Source: Diadema setosum (Eukaryota > Echinodermata > Echinoidea > Diadematoida > Diadematidae). From it: a stretch of DNA of 64,000 nt. Under the pieces are notes generated by a model. It was not told the origin of the DNA. It saw nothing but the letters and a program-made list of their open reading frames with translations, and made no database searches. Both the position numbers and the translations under genes were made by a program. The stretch spans positions 9,090,453 through 9,154,452 of the forward strand of contig NC_092701.1 in NCBI RefSeq assembly GCF_964275005.1, written 5' to 3'. Below, piece after piece: positions 52,696 through 64,000 of this stretch. Each line of letters opens with the position of its first letter. Within the stretch, counting starts at the first letter, position 1.

Positions 52696-55600
52696 AGTCC
52701 AATTCTGAGTCATAATTACCCCTTGAAGAATCATAATGCCAATCACTTGGCACACACAGACAAACCTTGACAGTAATGTGCTTTTTTTTTTCTTATCTTT
52801 TTTTTTGAGATAGAACCCCTCATAAGAAATTCTTCCATAAGTATCCACAATTTTTTTTGTTGTCTGAAATTGGGTGGTTTATCTTTGCAACAACCCTGTG
52901 CCAAAACATGACGAGAAAAATCCAAACATTACCTTCCTCCAAAGATCCAGGGTGTCTTTTTTTTTTCTGTCCAAGGAAAAGGGCCTTTAAAAATTTTCAG
53001 GGAATGATGTACTGTTATCACTACCACCACCACCTCCCCCCCCCCCCCTCAGCCCCAGAGATGAACTTGGGTGTGGGGTGGTACTGTAGCTCAATTCTTG
53101 CTGTTGTTGTTGTTGTTGCTGCATCAATGAGAGATATGTTTTTATGGCATAATAGTGATGCACCCGTAATCAGACCAGTAATGGTCAACAAATAAGAATG
53201 CCCTCCTGAAATTTGTTTTCGTCTTTTGCTTGTATTCAGTGAAGAGTTCCAATAACTATAATAGATTAAAACATGGCCTGATGGGCAGATTCTAGTGATG
53301 AACTACTGGTAAAATGAGCAGAGTGCAGTAGAAAGGGATTTTCTTTCATAATGCCTATTTCACCATTGTTAAAAAAAAAAAAAATAAATAAATAAAAAAT
53401 GAGAAAAATAAGACAAGTCTGAGTAAAAGTTATTGTAGGTCAGGTGTACTTGCTCATCATGGTCTGTTCTTGCTAAATATTTGCAGTGACAACTTGGAAT
53501 CAAGGTTTGTCTTATAGAGTCTAGATACACACCAATCACTGAGCAAAGTCCTTAATTAAATACATTTATTGTACAATCACCACCATCTCAACTAACTTGT
53601 TACCAGTAATCGTACCTTGATTATGTGCTCAATATCTATTTACACACTATGCGATTGATTCATAAATATTGAAATAACAGCTGTCAAGTCTACACATTCG
53701 TGTCAATAATCTATTTTCTACTCGATTTTCAAGGATTTAGTCATTTCTTTTCGTTTTCTTTCTTTTTTTCTACAAAAAATGTCAAGAATTATGTACACCA
53801 ACTTACATTTCATACAAATCAGTTTTGATTTTATCACTGTATTGAAAATATGTAATTTATTCATGCCTTATGGAATGCAACATTTTCTTGGGAAAAAAGG
53901 TGACACATTGGAAACTCCACTTGCACAAAATATCAGGATTATTGCAAAGCTTGTTATTAGTGGGTTTTTTTCAACAAGTTTCCATGGCAACAGCAAGAAG
54001 ATGACAATTGGTAATCACATCGAATTTCTCTTTGCATACATATATGCAACGGCAAATGTTATACGAAGATATACACAGATATTCACACCGGCGCCACAGA
54101 GACATCCATCCACACTGAAATATTGTCCGCTACAAAACAGCAACACTTTATCAAATACAATGGGACTAACATACTGATATTTTCTAAGCATGCCTGCTTG
54201 TTAGAGCATTCTGTGGCCTCTCCTCTTTTATCACAATCTGGAAGAAAGATCTAAGGTCAGATACACTGCAAAGTTATTGTAGACATACGGCCAAGTCTTT
54301 AGAGTAAAACCATTGCTAAAGGGGATAAAAGTTTCTCTCTGTTTCACTGCAGTGTGAAGGGAGATAAATATCATTAGTGCATGTTCAACAGAAATCACTC
54401 TCAAAACCAAAACAAATGTGACTGCAATATTACCCATATTACTCAAAAGTACCTTGTGCTCTTGCATAAACCATAGTCCCACATATCCAACTCCCTGTTA
54501 TCAGTCTGAAACAGATTGTGATCTTCCAAAAATTCAAACTTCTGTATGGTTGATACACAAAGTTGTATGCCATAAAGGCGTGCTACTCAGCACCTCGTGA
54601 GAATTTCCGGGAATGCAAATTGGACTGTTTCTTCCAAAACAATTTTCTTTGTAGCAAAACTATACCAGTGTTTTAAAAAGATGAAAGAAGAGTTCTTTTT
54701 TAATCACCATTTCTGTTCATATGTCTTGTTTTGCTATATGGAGGTTTGGGTCTGTTTTGTGACTGATACAGGAACCAACAGCAAAGGCATGCACAGACAT
54801 CAGCCAAAGGAGAACAAAGAAGGGTATTAAACTATAAAAACTGAATAATCACTGCTCATCGCACTGAAGGAGTATTAAAACCTATTGCTGCATGCCATTG
54901 GCCTTCTATCACATGCAGACAGGCATACATTATGATACGATACAAGAGCTAACTGCAATGTGGATAAATTTGAGTTGCTTAGGGGTTATTTGTAGTTTGG
55001 GTGTATGAAACACGTACATGTAAACTTGATCTTCTCTGGCTAACAATCCCAGACATCTTCGGTTCTCTCTTGTTCTATTCAAGACACACACACATACACT
55101 CACCCACACACTCACACACATTCCACGCTAATTGCATTCTGATTTTACAAGGTACCAGAACAATGTCAGTAAGACAGAGAAGTTTTGTTTTTTATACTGA
55201 AGAGGACAAGCATTTGACGCTGTCTACACAGAATCATTAATATCACATTACAGAAATGGAAACTTTGGCTGGTTTTAAAACAGCTCATTCAAACAAATGT
55301 CACAACAAGATACGACGCTACCCTCATGGCAAGAAAACTTACTTGACAGCGAATTCAAAGTGGCTGTTCTGAACAGCAATGAATGTACAGAAAAATAAAT
55401 AGATCATTCTCTGTCCGGTGAATTGAAGGTATTTACAATTTATATTGGTAAAACATGCGAAACACATTGAAATAAATTGATCTTTACAAACTATACTGTT
55501 TTACTACTTGAGCAAGGTGCAAAATTGCACCCCATGAGTGGTGCAGCTGGAATTATCCTAACTTAGAGTCCATATCTTAAAACTGGCTAAGCTATTTCTG

Positions 55601-57239
55601 TCGGATATCATGCTCTACTCCAACTTCTGACCAATTACCATAATAACCTTGGACCTGCAAAGAATATATTCACAACAAGAAACTTGTATCTTCCGCGAAC
55701 ACGACATATTTACAAGTATAGATATGCAGTTTAAGTGTTCTTGGCTCTTTGTCGGTTACCCTTAGCAACAGGTTTAATATCCTTACAGTGCATCAGAAAT
55801 GGAACATCGCGGAGAGAGTTTGTACTTACATTTCACGAAGTACTGCTGAAAGTTTACAAAAATATCACATCATTTGTCTCAATACACAACATTTTTACAA
55901 TACACAAGGAGCAGCAAAATGCAGATGCGAGATTTAAATTCACATATTTGGCTCTTCTTTTCAATGACCGCAAAAGCACGGAGCAATTAATTGATAGCGT
56001 GACTGCCAATATGGCTTGTACTTTATGTCTTGCTTCCACGCATCCTATCATTTCATCGACAATCATCTTAAAAGTAAAGAATAAGAGAAGAGGAATATGT
56101 ATACCAAAATTGGGAAAATTACCCAAGCTGATAATAATGTCCTTACAAGATAAGGGGCACTGCAAACGCTTTTCATAAATACTGACAACTCCGGAGTCAT
56201 GTCATTCCTTTTAATAATTAGGAATATTTGAATTCTTTATATTTGAAATCTTTGAAAGTTAGGTAATATTTGAAATTTGTAAAAAAAAAAATTGAAATAT
56301 GTTTGAACATCATGCGTGGTTAAGATGCTTGTTCAAAGTTTACACAACTGCACAAGTAAAAAAAAAAAATCAGCCTATTTTTACCTCTTAAAAAGCAAAT
56401 TTCCAATGTACTTTGCATAAGTTTAAAACAACGAGATTATTGTCAACTTCATTATTTGTTTTGTTTTTTTATAGTTTTTCTTCTTTTAATATGTGCCAAC
56501 TCCTCTGCAAATGTTGTTGCTGTTTTCATTACTCTTTTGATCTTGAAGAGAAAGGAATGACTTGGGCTTCCTTTCACAGCCTTAGATAATCATTATACAT
56601 GAAGAGTTTTATCGCAAAATGGATCAAGCACCATTTTAAAACATTCGAAATTTATTCCATCATCTGACAGAGCCAAATAAAACCTTTCCAAACATATCGC
56701 ACTTGTTGCATAACAAGGAATACCCTTTAAGTTATGATAAAAAATTGCTCACGCTTCCTTTTTGTTTTCTCTGTTTTTTAGCGCAGGTTTAATCACAAAA
56801 TATCTCAAACTGACTACACCAGAGTTAAGTCATTTGTGATAAATCTCTTCATATACTTTCTGTGTCAGCCCATTGCAAGTTTCTAAACTGATCATAGCAT
56901 GTTTTAGTAACTATGTACCCTTCTCATATTAACATACAGAGTGTATTTGCACTGATAGTAACCATACATTTCTCCTCAATGTTTTGTAACACATTTCCCC
57001 ATGAACAGTAAGAAGTTGTTTTCAATCAATTTCATTCGTAGAATGTAATCAGTCGTAATTTATCACTTATAATCGTCGCATAAATTATTATGTCATTATC
57101 TATCCACACAGCTGGCATTTGACCTTGTCCACATGTCCTGAGCTGTTTATAGTACCTTTGGTGATAGGCCACACCTACTTTTTGCCGCTCCCACCTCTAT
57201 GAATGTGGCCACGCCTCTTCACACATGATGCCCAGGTAG
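52696..57239 (-). other. Repeat-poor stretch, possibly a long 3' untranslated region of the LRRK-like gene
   Basis: For 4.5 kb after the LRRK-like stop (minus direction) no foldback family is recognised, unlike almost every other intergenic interval here. Several AATAAA/ATTAAA occur on the minus strand, for example 56651-56656. Open frames such as the one at 55735-56178 have no recognisable similarity. Confidence 0.35.
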
Positions 57240-57287
57240 TCACGCCCCTTCTGTGATGTCCTCTATGGGAACTTGCATCCACACATT
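57240..57287 (-). CDS. LRRK-like last coding exon
   Basis: Only 15 residues, NVWMQVPIEDITEGA, then TGA. The acceptor TTGTAG follows an 872-nt intron, and phase 0 is preserved. Such a short terminal exon rests on frame and position, so an alternative end in intron g-h cannot be excluded. Confidence 0.65.
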   Translation of the reverse strand, partial: NVWMQVPIEDITEGA

Positions 57288-60200
57288 CTACAAGAACAAA
57301 CAACATATGCATACCAATTAGTAGCATGTAAAGACAGACTCTCAAATGAATGGTACATGTAAAACAATTGTACAAGACTGGTCATGTCTCATTTTGTACT
57401 TGTCATTCACAGCAAATTTGACACAACTAGGACATGATAATGAATACCTTTACATAGCAGAAAATCATTTGTATTGATCAGAGGTTCTCTGTGAATACAA
57501 CTACAGGCGACTCATGTTATAACAAATTTCCTGGGGCCAGCAGTTTTCTTTTGTTATATCAAAATTTGGTTATAGCTGAACAATGAAGTATATAAAGATA
57601 TATGTAGACAATAATTTGGGGACCTGGATATTTTACTTCATAGTAACAAGAATTTCATTGTAGTTACAATGAAGTGCACTGAACATAAAAGTAATCACTA
57701 GGTTGTTATCTAATCAACACAATATCTATAGATGCCACTTCACTATCAGTCAAAAACTGAGGAATAAAGAGATTGATTTCACACTTTGGCTGATTAGCTC
57801 CCACCTTAACTGATTTTGATATGACTTGATTACTGTAGATTCAATTAGATTTGACTCAACTCCTGGTGTGATTATTACTTGTTCCAAAAATGAATGAAGA
57901 TTAAAATCACATGTGTTCTCAAATCACTACTACCAAGGATGCTAAATGAAGCCACGCCAGCTATGTACGGCCAATGAGTATCCCTCAACAATGAATCACA
58001 AACCCATCAACTAACGATGAGTCGCAATTATTGAAGAAACGGTGGCAGATGCTAGAGGAGGAGAAACAGAAAGGGTAATGAATCCCATCGAAGGCCACTG
58101 TTTTTCCCAACAGATCATCAGACAAGAAAGTAGAAAACAGTCCAGGCAAATGACATTACCTCTCTGGTGTGGCATGTCCATCTCAATATTGACTCGTCGT
58201 CGCCATAGTAACCGGCACAGCTGACAACAGATGGTTGCTTGTCCTCCAGACTGTGGGGGGAAAGCAGAACACATATCATGACAAATGCTAAAATTAGAAC
58301 CAACTGGCAATCAGTGGGCCAGACATGAATGTCATTCCGAAGTCTGTGAGATGAAAAACTTCCTCACTTACTGGAGCATCGAGTTACAAGAATGTATGTA
58401 ATGTAAAGACCAATTCACACATACGAAAAAAGAGAAGAATTGTTTTAAGGGAGGATTTGCATGAGGGTCAATTTTGAAACATGCGCTGCAATGACAAAAT
58501 CACCAGAAAGCATTAATTTCATGGAAACATGAAGAACTTCATAAATGATCACATTCTCAGTTTACATCTACCTTACTTCTTGCTATGTTAATTTTTTATT
58601 TTCACTGATTTTTATTCATTCATGTACTAACATCAGCGAGGGATGTTTTTCAGTTAGTCTGTGCAAATGTTCATGAATTACAAGTTGCTTTGCATTATAG
58701 AAACTGTGAGACATTAAACAGACCTTGTTAAGACCAGGATGCGAACTTGATGCTCCGATATCTTCCTCTTGGCCTCACACCTCAGCTCACACTGCTGGTA
58801 GACATCGATCTCTGAGGGGTCAAAGGTTATGCTGTTAGAAGACAGCATCGAGAGCCTGGATGAGCCACAATTCTCATCGGGTACCATCAGCATGTCATGA
58901 GCGGCCTGCCCCGCCCCATTTGGTACCTCGGGCGTGTCCGGTAGTGGGGCGTCGACCTTGGTGTCCACGCCATAGCGGGAGCCCCGTCTGGTCTCCTCCC
59001 GCAGCTCCCGGCTGTAGCGATACTTTCGCTGCTTCTTGGTGGATGTCCGGTGGGTCAGCTTACCTAGCATGGATTGCACCCTGTCCTTGGACTTGTTGTG
59101 GTGTGTGCCCGTCCTGCTTGGTGGAGATGTTGAATCTTCTCCGGACTTTTCGCTGGACGACGACTTGTGCCGCGGGTTGAGAAGCTTCTTCAGGTTGCGG
59201 GGGCTGTCCAGGCGCTTCCGCGTGTTCTTCGCACGGCGGCTCTTCATGGCAAAGTCCCGTGCCGCGTGCTTCCCGTCGCCGCTCTTGACGTCCGCGTCAA
59301 AGATAGCTGGCTCCACTTCGAGCGCGCCTTCGTCGTCCTTGCCGACAACGACAAACTCCTCCAGGGTCTTCGACTTCCTCATCTTGGATTCGGCCGTCTC
59401 GATGACGGGCAGCGTCAGCTCTGCTCGGCGGCTGTTGATGTTGTTCCCTTCCTCTCCCTCGACAGCATTCTTTGGTCCTTGCTCCTGTACTCCATTATTT
59501 TTCCTCTCCCCTTCCTCCTCATCATCAGACTTGAGCGCCTCTTTGCTCCCGCCCATCCCGCTGTCCACAATGTTCTCCTGAGAACTCCTCTCGGCTTCCG
59601 ACATCTTCTCGTCTTCCGAACCAGTGCCGTCTTCATCGCTCTGGTAGACGACTCCTTCATCCTCATCTACATTTGACCTGACATCAAGCTCTTCTACAGA
59701 CCTGCTGAAAAGAATATAACAATCAAAGTGCTCTTTATGTCAAATCAAGGCTTTGCATATTTCCATGTCAATGCTAGTCCATCCTGACATCATATCACAA
59801 TTAACAAGCAACAGTCAGCTACTGGTATTAACCATGCACATGGGGCCATGTGAGAAAAAGAAAAGGAGACTAAATATCCATTTCATATTTAGCACAAATT
59901 TCACCACGGAGATCTTGTAGTATGAAAGGTCATGTTGTTAAAATCCTGTGTGAAATCCTGGGTGACTTTTCAGAAATTTAACCCCCAAAACAGTCCCTGT
60001 TGAACTCCCGAGTGCCCCTGGGAACTCCCGGATGATGCTGCAGTATGAAAGGCATCTCGAGTAAACTCCTAGGTGAAGAGTGAAGGTCAACACGCCAACA
60101 ACATCTTTCGAGCCACTTCATGCATTCACCATAACATGTACTTCCACTGCAGAAAAGGGGACGAGAGCTCATTCAACCAAGAGCTCATTCACAAATTTTT

Positions 60201-63200
60201 CACAGCTGTTCCATGTTTGATTCCCCATCAAATCTCCCAGCTGATCCCTGCATGACTAGTGTGAAAGGGGTATTAGTAAACTCTTCGTCACATATAGAAG
60301 ACACAGGTTACTCTTCTTGTTCTCACCTGCTGATTGGTTTTGCGGCTGGATAGTCCACCTCCACCACATCATAAATGGCCAGATGACCGTCAGCTGTGCC
60401 CACCCAAAGTGTGTTGTTGTAGGGCAGAACAGCAGTAATCCTAGACATGAGTGGCTGGTCATTCTTAACCTGAGAGGCAGAACAAAGACATTTCCTTTAA
60501 GTGTATCCTGAGACAGCTCATCAACTTCGAGGTGAAATTTCCCTAATCTTCAGGTATTTGATGGTACAGCAAATGTGATGCAGACAAGATACTACAAACA
60601 TGTATCACTTTTTTTTCTCCAAAAAAAAAAAAAGCGTTAGCCGAATTCACAAGACACTGGTCCCCCCAAAATAAAAGAACTATCGAGCAGTAGGCCCCAC
60701 ACTGTTTTGAGCATTGACCTCACAAAAAACCCTCTCTGCATGACTCCTACTGATACATATAATGCTTAGTGTTTGCATAAATTTTCTCTTTTTTCACCCC
60801 ACAATCAGTGAAGTATGTTATGGAATAAATCGTGGTTGCCTAGTTGGGCAAGGGAGCAAAATTTTGCTGGCCAATGCAGGCTAGTCCATCACCCATCAGC
60901 TTCCTGCTGGATATACTGTAGATTTCAGTCACAATATGGATTGACTAAAGGACAAACTCTGACTGAGATGCAAAAGCTTTTCCATCCAGTACTCACTGCT
61001 CTACATTACCATATGCAGATTGACTAGCAGACCATGGCAACTATGGAAAGATACAACAATTGCTCCAGTATGACAAAGGACAGAAACAGAGAACAAAGTG
61101 TGACTACGCAAGTATTATCACCCGTTGAAGACTAGTCCTGAGTATACTTAGGCAGGTGTTTACGGATAATGTGTGATATAGTAATGTCCGCCCATCCTCA
61201 ATGGGTTAACATTCCTTTCCATTGCATTCAGCACATTGGTCTCACCTTGTAGATGGGCATCTGGTCAGATGAAGTGTTGTAGACGAGGAGACAGGAGAGG
61301 GAGTGGACGTCCCAGAGGGTGATGTAGGGTGACCCCCTCATGGTGATCCACGCCCCCCTCTGGCTGATGGTCAAGCTCTGAATGTGGACATTGGTCTTCT
61401 TGGACACCTCAAAGCCATCAACAACGTTAAGGGAGCTGCATGGGAGAGAGAGAAGCATGGGGGTTGTTTCATAATTTGCAGACACCAGCGTTTATACCCC
61501 TGCAAGACGGCCTTTATTTCATTTAATCTCTCATACTTATTCTCAAGACTGAAGTTGAATAGGCCAGCATAACATTGCAAGAATCACTTAAAAATAAATC
61601 TGTACATTTCATGATAAAATGAATGTTGTTTCTTCACAATTCAATAGCTTAAAAATTGGATACAAATTCTATATACTGTTCACAATCTCCTACTCCCATG
61701 AAATTCTTTAAGAAATGATTTCTATTACAAATCTTTAGAGTTTAAAGAGTCTCCGATGAATTCTAGATGCAACAAATCTCCATCAAACTTACTCCGAGCT
61801 TTGTGCTGGCATGATCATGGAAAACTGGATATGTATTTATTTGCACAAAAGGTATTTTTCAACTCTTGAAAATAAAAGAGACTAAAGAAGATGTGACATT
61901 CAACACTGTACAGGGAATGGAACTCCAGGATTGATGGTGCTCAAGATACATTCTCAAGTGAAACCTTACTCTACTGAAGGTAAACGCCAAAGTTACAATG
62001 TACATTTTCATGCTTCAAGTGGTTACATTCCCTAAACCTTTCAACACAAACCCATACAATATGGTGACCACAATGACTCTGTTCTAAGAAAGGGGAAATC
62101 CCCATGTAAGTTTCCACACCACAAAATGGGGGAAATCCCCCCCCCCCTTATCTCATGTCACCCACCTGTTCAGTATGTTGACCGAGTTGCCCGAGGCACA
62201 CCAGATCTGATTAAGGTCTGGCACAAGCTGGACACACCTGACAGGTGAAGCTCCTATGGCGTGGTAGAAGACTTCCGATGGCTGGGAGTTGCTGATACCC
62301 TGGATGGAGGGGGACAAGGAATTTGGGAATATCACTACTGTCAGGAGACGGCACTCTGTAATTTCTCGCTGTTTTGGCTAGGAGCTATTAAAGCACTTAA
62401 CTCAGCATTTTATTCAAGATAGCTTGATCTTATTTGGATAAAACACAGAATCTCTGATGTCTATTAACTGCTGTGATCACGATTAAAAAGATCTCAGAAC
62501 ATATTCCTTTCATAGAGTATTTGGCTCTTGTGTATGGCAGCAATTTAATTTCAGAGAAAATGTGTATGTGAGCTTCAAGAATGATCAATACTGGAATGAG
62601 TGAATGCCAAATATTAAAATAAAATTGTGTACCATGGAGAGTATCATTAAAATTGAAAAAACGTGAAAGAGAGTAACTTCTTCTGAGTGAAACTTGAGTA
62701 TTAGTTTTAGCTCTATTATTGTTTTGCCTGCAGGTAATCACATAACATTTTCGTCCATTTTTTGTGCTTTGAGTGCCGATGGGCCCAGAAACACCTAATA
62801 GCGCTGTACAGAGTGTGCAAAGTCCCTTTTACAGAAAGGGTTAATACCTCCATGACCGCTAGCGTGCCGTCTGCTAGTCCCACATACACATTTCTGGTGC
62901 TGTCTTGGTGGACCACACACAGCGGGGTGTCTCGCAGTCTCTCACACCAGAGCTCTTGCCTGAAATTACCAAGGAGACATACAGTAACATTAGATGTCAA
63001 ACACACAGACATTACTCATGCTTCTATGTGGAAAATGAATAACATTCCTTGTATGGAAAGATTCAAGTTACAATGTACCTAATCTGGTACCAGAAAGAGA
63101 ATCAAATTTGCAAAATGGCCAGCTATTGAAATTCAGTGTAATGTCATAATAAACTTCGGTTAAATGATCTAAGAGCAAATCTGCCAACCACTGACAGTCA

Positions 63201-63700
63201 GACATCCACATGACGTGATGCACATAAAAAACAACAACCCATATTTGATTTTTACAAAATATGAAAATGTTGAATACAAAGAGTACTACATTAAATTTCC
63301 ACATAAAAAGCATATTTTTTTCTTTTGGATGAGGACAAAACATACTAAGGTCGAAACAGACTAGTTGGCAGCTGTGTCAAAAAAAGAAATGACACCTTAA
63401 TAAAGCACAAAAAAATGTGGCAATCAACAGGTTAATAAAAGAGTATTTCATCTCTGTTGGACAAAGATTTACATACATGTAGATTCAAAATTCTGCCACT
63501 GTCACCATTTAGTTGGGCGACGAAAGAAAGATTACTTCACATCCGAATGCATTCACAATTCCAAACCCCAAACTTGGGACTGTCTTTTGAGATGAGACTT
63601 ACTGAGTTTGCACATTGAAGAGGTAGAGAAACCAAGAGAGAGTTCCGAGTAGCACACAGTCTGGGCCAGCCATGGTCAGGCAGATCACACGGCTGTCCAA
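57240..63700 (-). CDS. LRRK-family (LRRK2-like) gene, C-terminal WD40 part, 8 exons; 5' part outside window
   Basis: LRRK proteins are large Roco GTPase-kinases ending in a WD40 propeller that mediates dimer and microtubule contacts. Eight exons join in frame to 597 C-terminal residues: 63603-63700, 62848-62959, 62166-62299, 61246-61435, 60327-60469, 58724-59701, 58160-58250, 57240-57287. Blade signatures line up in order with human LRRK2: SRVICLTMAGPDCVLLGT, YVGLADGTLAVME, QIWCASGNSVNILN, ITLWDVHSLSCLL, ITAVLPYNNTLWVGTADGHL. Between the last two blade segments, local residues about 226-518 form a long acidic then basic, Ser/Lys/Arg-rich, probably disordered insertion absent from human LRRK2. 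LRRK1 versus LRRK2 orthology cannot be fixed without the kinase and Roc-COR region. Confidence 0.82.
57504..57681. repeat. Pogo/Tc1-type MITE, LRRK-like last intron
   Basis: CAGGCGACTCATGTTATAAC and GTTACAATGAAGTGCACTG are imperfect inverted ends with internal TTGTTATATCAAAATTTGGT. The left end follows a TA. Confidence 0.65.
58160..58250 (-). CDS. LRRK-like exon g, last WD40 strands
   Basis: LEDKQPSVVSCAGYYGDDES then ILRWTCHTRE. GDDESILRW corresponds to the final LRRK2 strand IQSCLTVWDI. Acceptor CACAG, donor GTAATG, phase 0. Confidence 0.82.
58724..59701 (-). CDS. LRRK-like exon f: long disordered insertion plus last-blade strand
   Basis: A 978-nt exon encoding 326 residues with no stop. 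The N-terminal part is acidic (KSDDEEEGERKNN). The middle is basic and Ser-rich (MKSRRAKNTRKRLDSPRNLK, NPRHKSSSSEKSGEDST, STKKQRKYRYSRELREETRR) and looks like a phosphorylated, possibly nuclear-import or RNA/microtubule-binding segment. The last 30 residues (DVYQQCELRCEAKRKI, VRILVLT) return to the propeller. The acceptor is CAGCAG, so one extra serine codon is optional. Confidence 0.85.
59702..60326. other. LRRK-like intron between exons e and f
   Basis: Contains an unidentified inverted motif (AACTCCCGAGTGCCCCTGGG, then AACTCCCGGATGATG and GTAAACTCCTAGGTGAAG), perhaps a decayed MITE. No exon is recognised. Confidence 0.35.
60327..60469 (-). CDS. LRRK-like exon e
   Basis: VKNDQPLMSRITAVLPYNNT then LWVGTADGHLAIYDVVEVDY, matching LRRK2 GRVKTLCLQKNTALWIGTGG. 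Acceptor CTCAG, donor GTGAGA; 2 nt carried over. Confidence 0.9.
61118..61209. repeat. GAGGACGGA foldback MITE, LRRK-like intron d-e, reverse copy
   Basis: CACCCGTTGAAGACTAGTCC, AGTATACTTAGGCAGGTG and CCCATCCTCAATGGGTTAAC match the reverse complement of 26560-26652. Confidence 0.8.
61246..61435 (-). CDS. LRRK-like exon d
   Basis: SLNVVDGFEVSKKTNVHIQS then ISQRGAWITMRGSPYITLWD and VHSLSCLLVYN, matching LRRK2 VVEVWDKKTEKLCGLIDC. Acceptor TGCAG, donor GTGAGA, phase 0. Confidence 0.88.
61436..62165. other. LRRK-like intron c-d and neighbouring introns
   Basis: No repeat family or further exon is recognised here, nor in 60470-61117, 62300-62847 and 62960-63602, apart from short homopolymers. Confidence 0.45.
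62166..62299 (-). CDS. LRRK-like exon c
   Basis: GISNSQPSEVFYHAIGASPV then RCVQLVPDLNQIWCASGNSV and NILN, matching the LRRK2 blade NVMWGGCGTKIFSFS. Acceptor CCAG, donor GTGGGT. Confidence 0.88.
62848..62959 (-). CDS. LRRK-like exon b
   Basis: QELWCERLRDTPLCVVHQDS then NVYVGLADGTLAVME, matching the LRRK2 VGTADGKLAIFE blade. Acceptor TTCAG, donor GTATTA, phase 0. Confidence 0.88.
63603..63700 (-). CDS. LRRK-like exon a (first in window)
   Basis: LDSRVICLTMAGPDCVLLGT then LSWFLYLFNVQT, corresponding to LRRK2 SRILCLALVHL and the following GTQSGTLLVINT blade. Acceptor ATAG, donor GTAAGT; 2 nt are carried over. Confidence 0.85.
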
Positions 63701-64000
63701 CTATAAACAAAACAACAATGTATGCGGCGAATAGATCAATGACGAATATGGTAGACAAATTGTGTGTTGTTACAAACAGCATCACATAATTCAATCACAG
63801 CATCAATGACATTAACAATGGCTTTTGGTGTTAAACTGGAAACACAAACTTGTCGGACATACACTGGCCTAGAATCATTCAATTCTTATCTACTGAACAG
63901 TCATACAAGGCATGTGCCATTTCTGATTTCTTTTTGAACAAAAACAATGCAAAGCTGACCAAACAAATAGTGGCCTATTAATCAAAGAGTACACTAGCAT
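63701..64000 (-). other. LRRK-like intron at the window edge
   Basis: Upstream (minus strand) of exon a. No further exon is recognised before the window ends, so the kinase-encoding exons lie beyond 64000. Confidence 0.6.

Noticed and set aside
55735-56178. 147-codon plus-strand frame
   Set aside because: No recognisable domain, no promoter or splice support, and a 103-codon frame overlaps on the other strand; treated as chance in AT-rich DNA.

Overview
The window is animal nuclear DNA. It is AT-rich and its genes are broken into short exons by introns of roughly 0.5-2 kb. It is crowded with foldback (MITE-like) elements. Several of these resemble repeats I know from echinoderm, especially sea urchin, genomes, for example the family whose ends read TTAAAGGACAAGTCCACC. 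The organism is therefore probably an echinoderm or a related marine invertebrate deuterostome. That is inference from repeats and gene structure, not proof.

Three protein-coding genes are supported. (1) DHX16, the DEAH-box ATPase homologous to yeast Prp2 that remodels the spliceosome before the first splicing step, lies on the minus strand at 17165-38254. All 21 coding exons can be placed. They join in one frame to about 1039 residues, against about 1041 in human. One intron uses a GC-AG boundary. (2) SSNA1, a small coiled-coil centrosome and microtubule protein, is on the plus strand at 42768-46313 with three exons and 118 residues. (3) The last eight coding exons of a LRRK-family (LRRK2-like) gene are on the minus strand at 57240-63700. 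They encode the C-terminal WD40 propeller, with an unusual insertion of about 290 disordered residues; the kinase part lies beyond the right edge.

Layout: 1-16.6 kb has no recognisable gene. It holds MITE copies, a LINE reverse-transcriptase fragment, a G-poor C-rich tract and microsatellites. DHX16 fills 17-38 kb (its 5' untranslated exon may reach 41.2 kb); its introns carry large tetra- and trinucleotide arrays, a tRNA-derived SINE and many foldbacks. DHX16 and SSNA1 are head to head, separated by about 1.5 kb if the 5' exon is right, with a perfect CRE palindrome on the DHX16 side. SSNA1 and the LRRK gene are tail to tail across 11 kb; the SSNA1 side holds a dense foldback cluster, and the LRRK side may be a long 3' untranslated region.

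The most interesting signal is at 48.7-49.7 kb. Three different foldback elements share a motif of the form CTGARGWA, 5-bp stem, loop, stem, GAAA, ATTTG. The stem sequences differ between copies but pairing is kept, which suggests a structured, hammerhead-like RNA. A second theme is MITE families rich in TTTCGCG, with exact E2F-type TTTCGCGC sites, scattered through and beside the genes.
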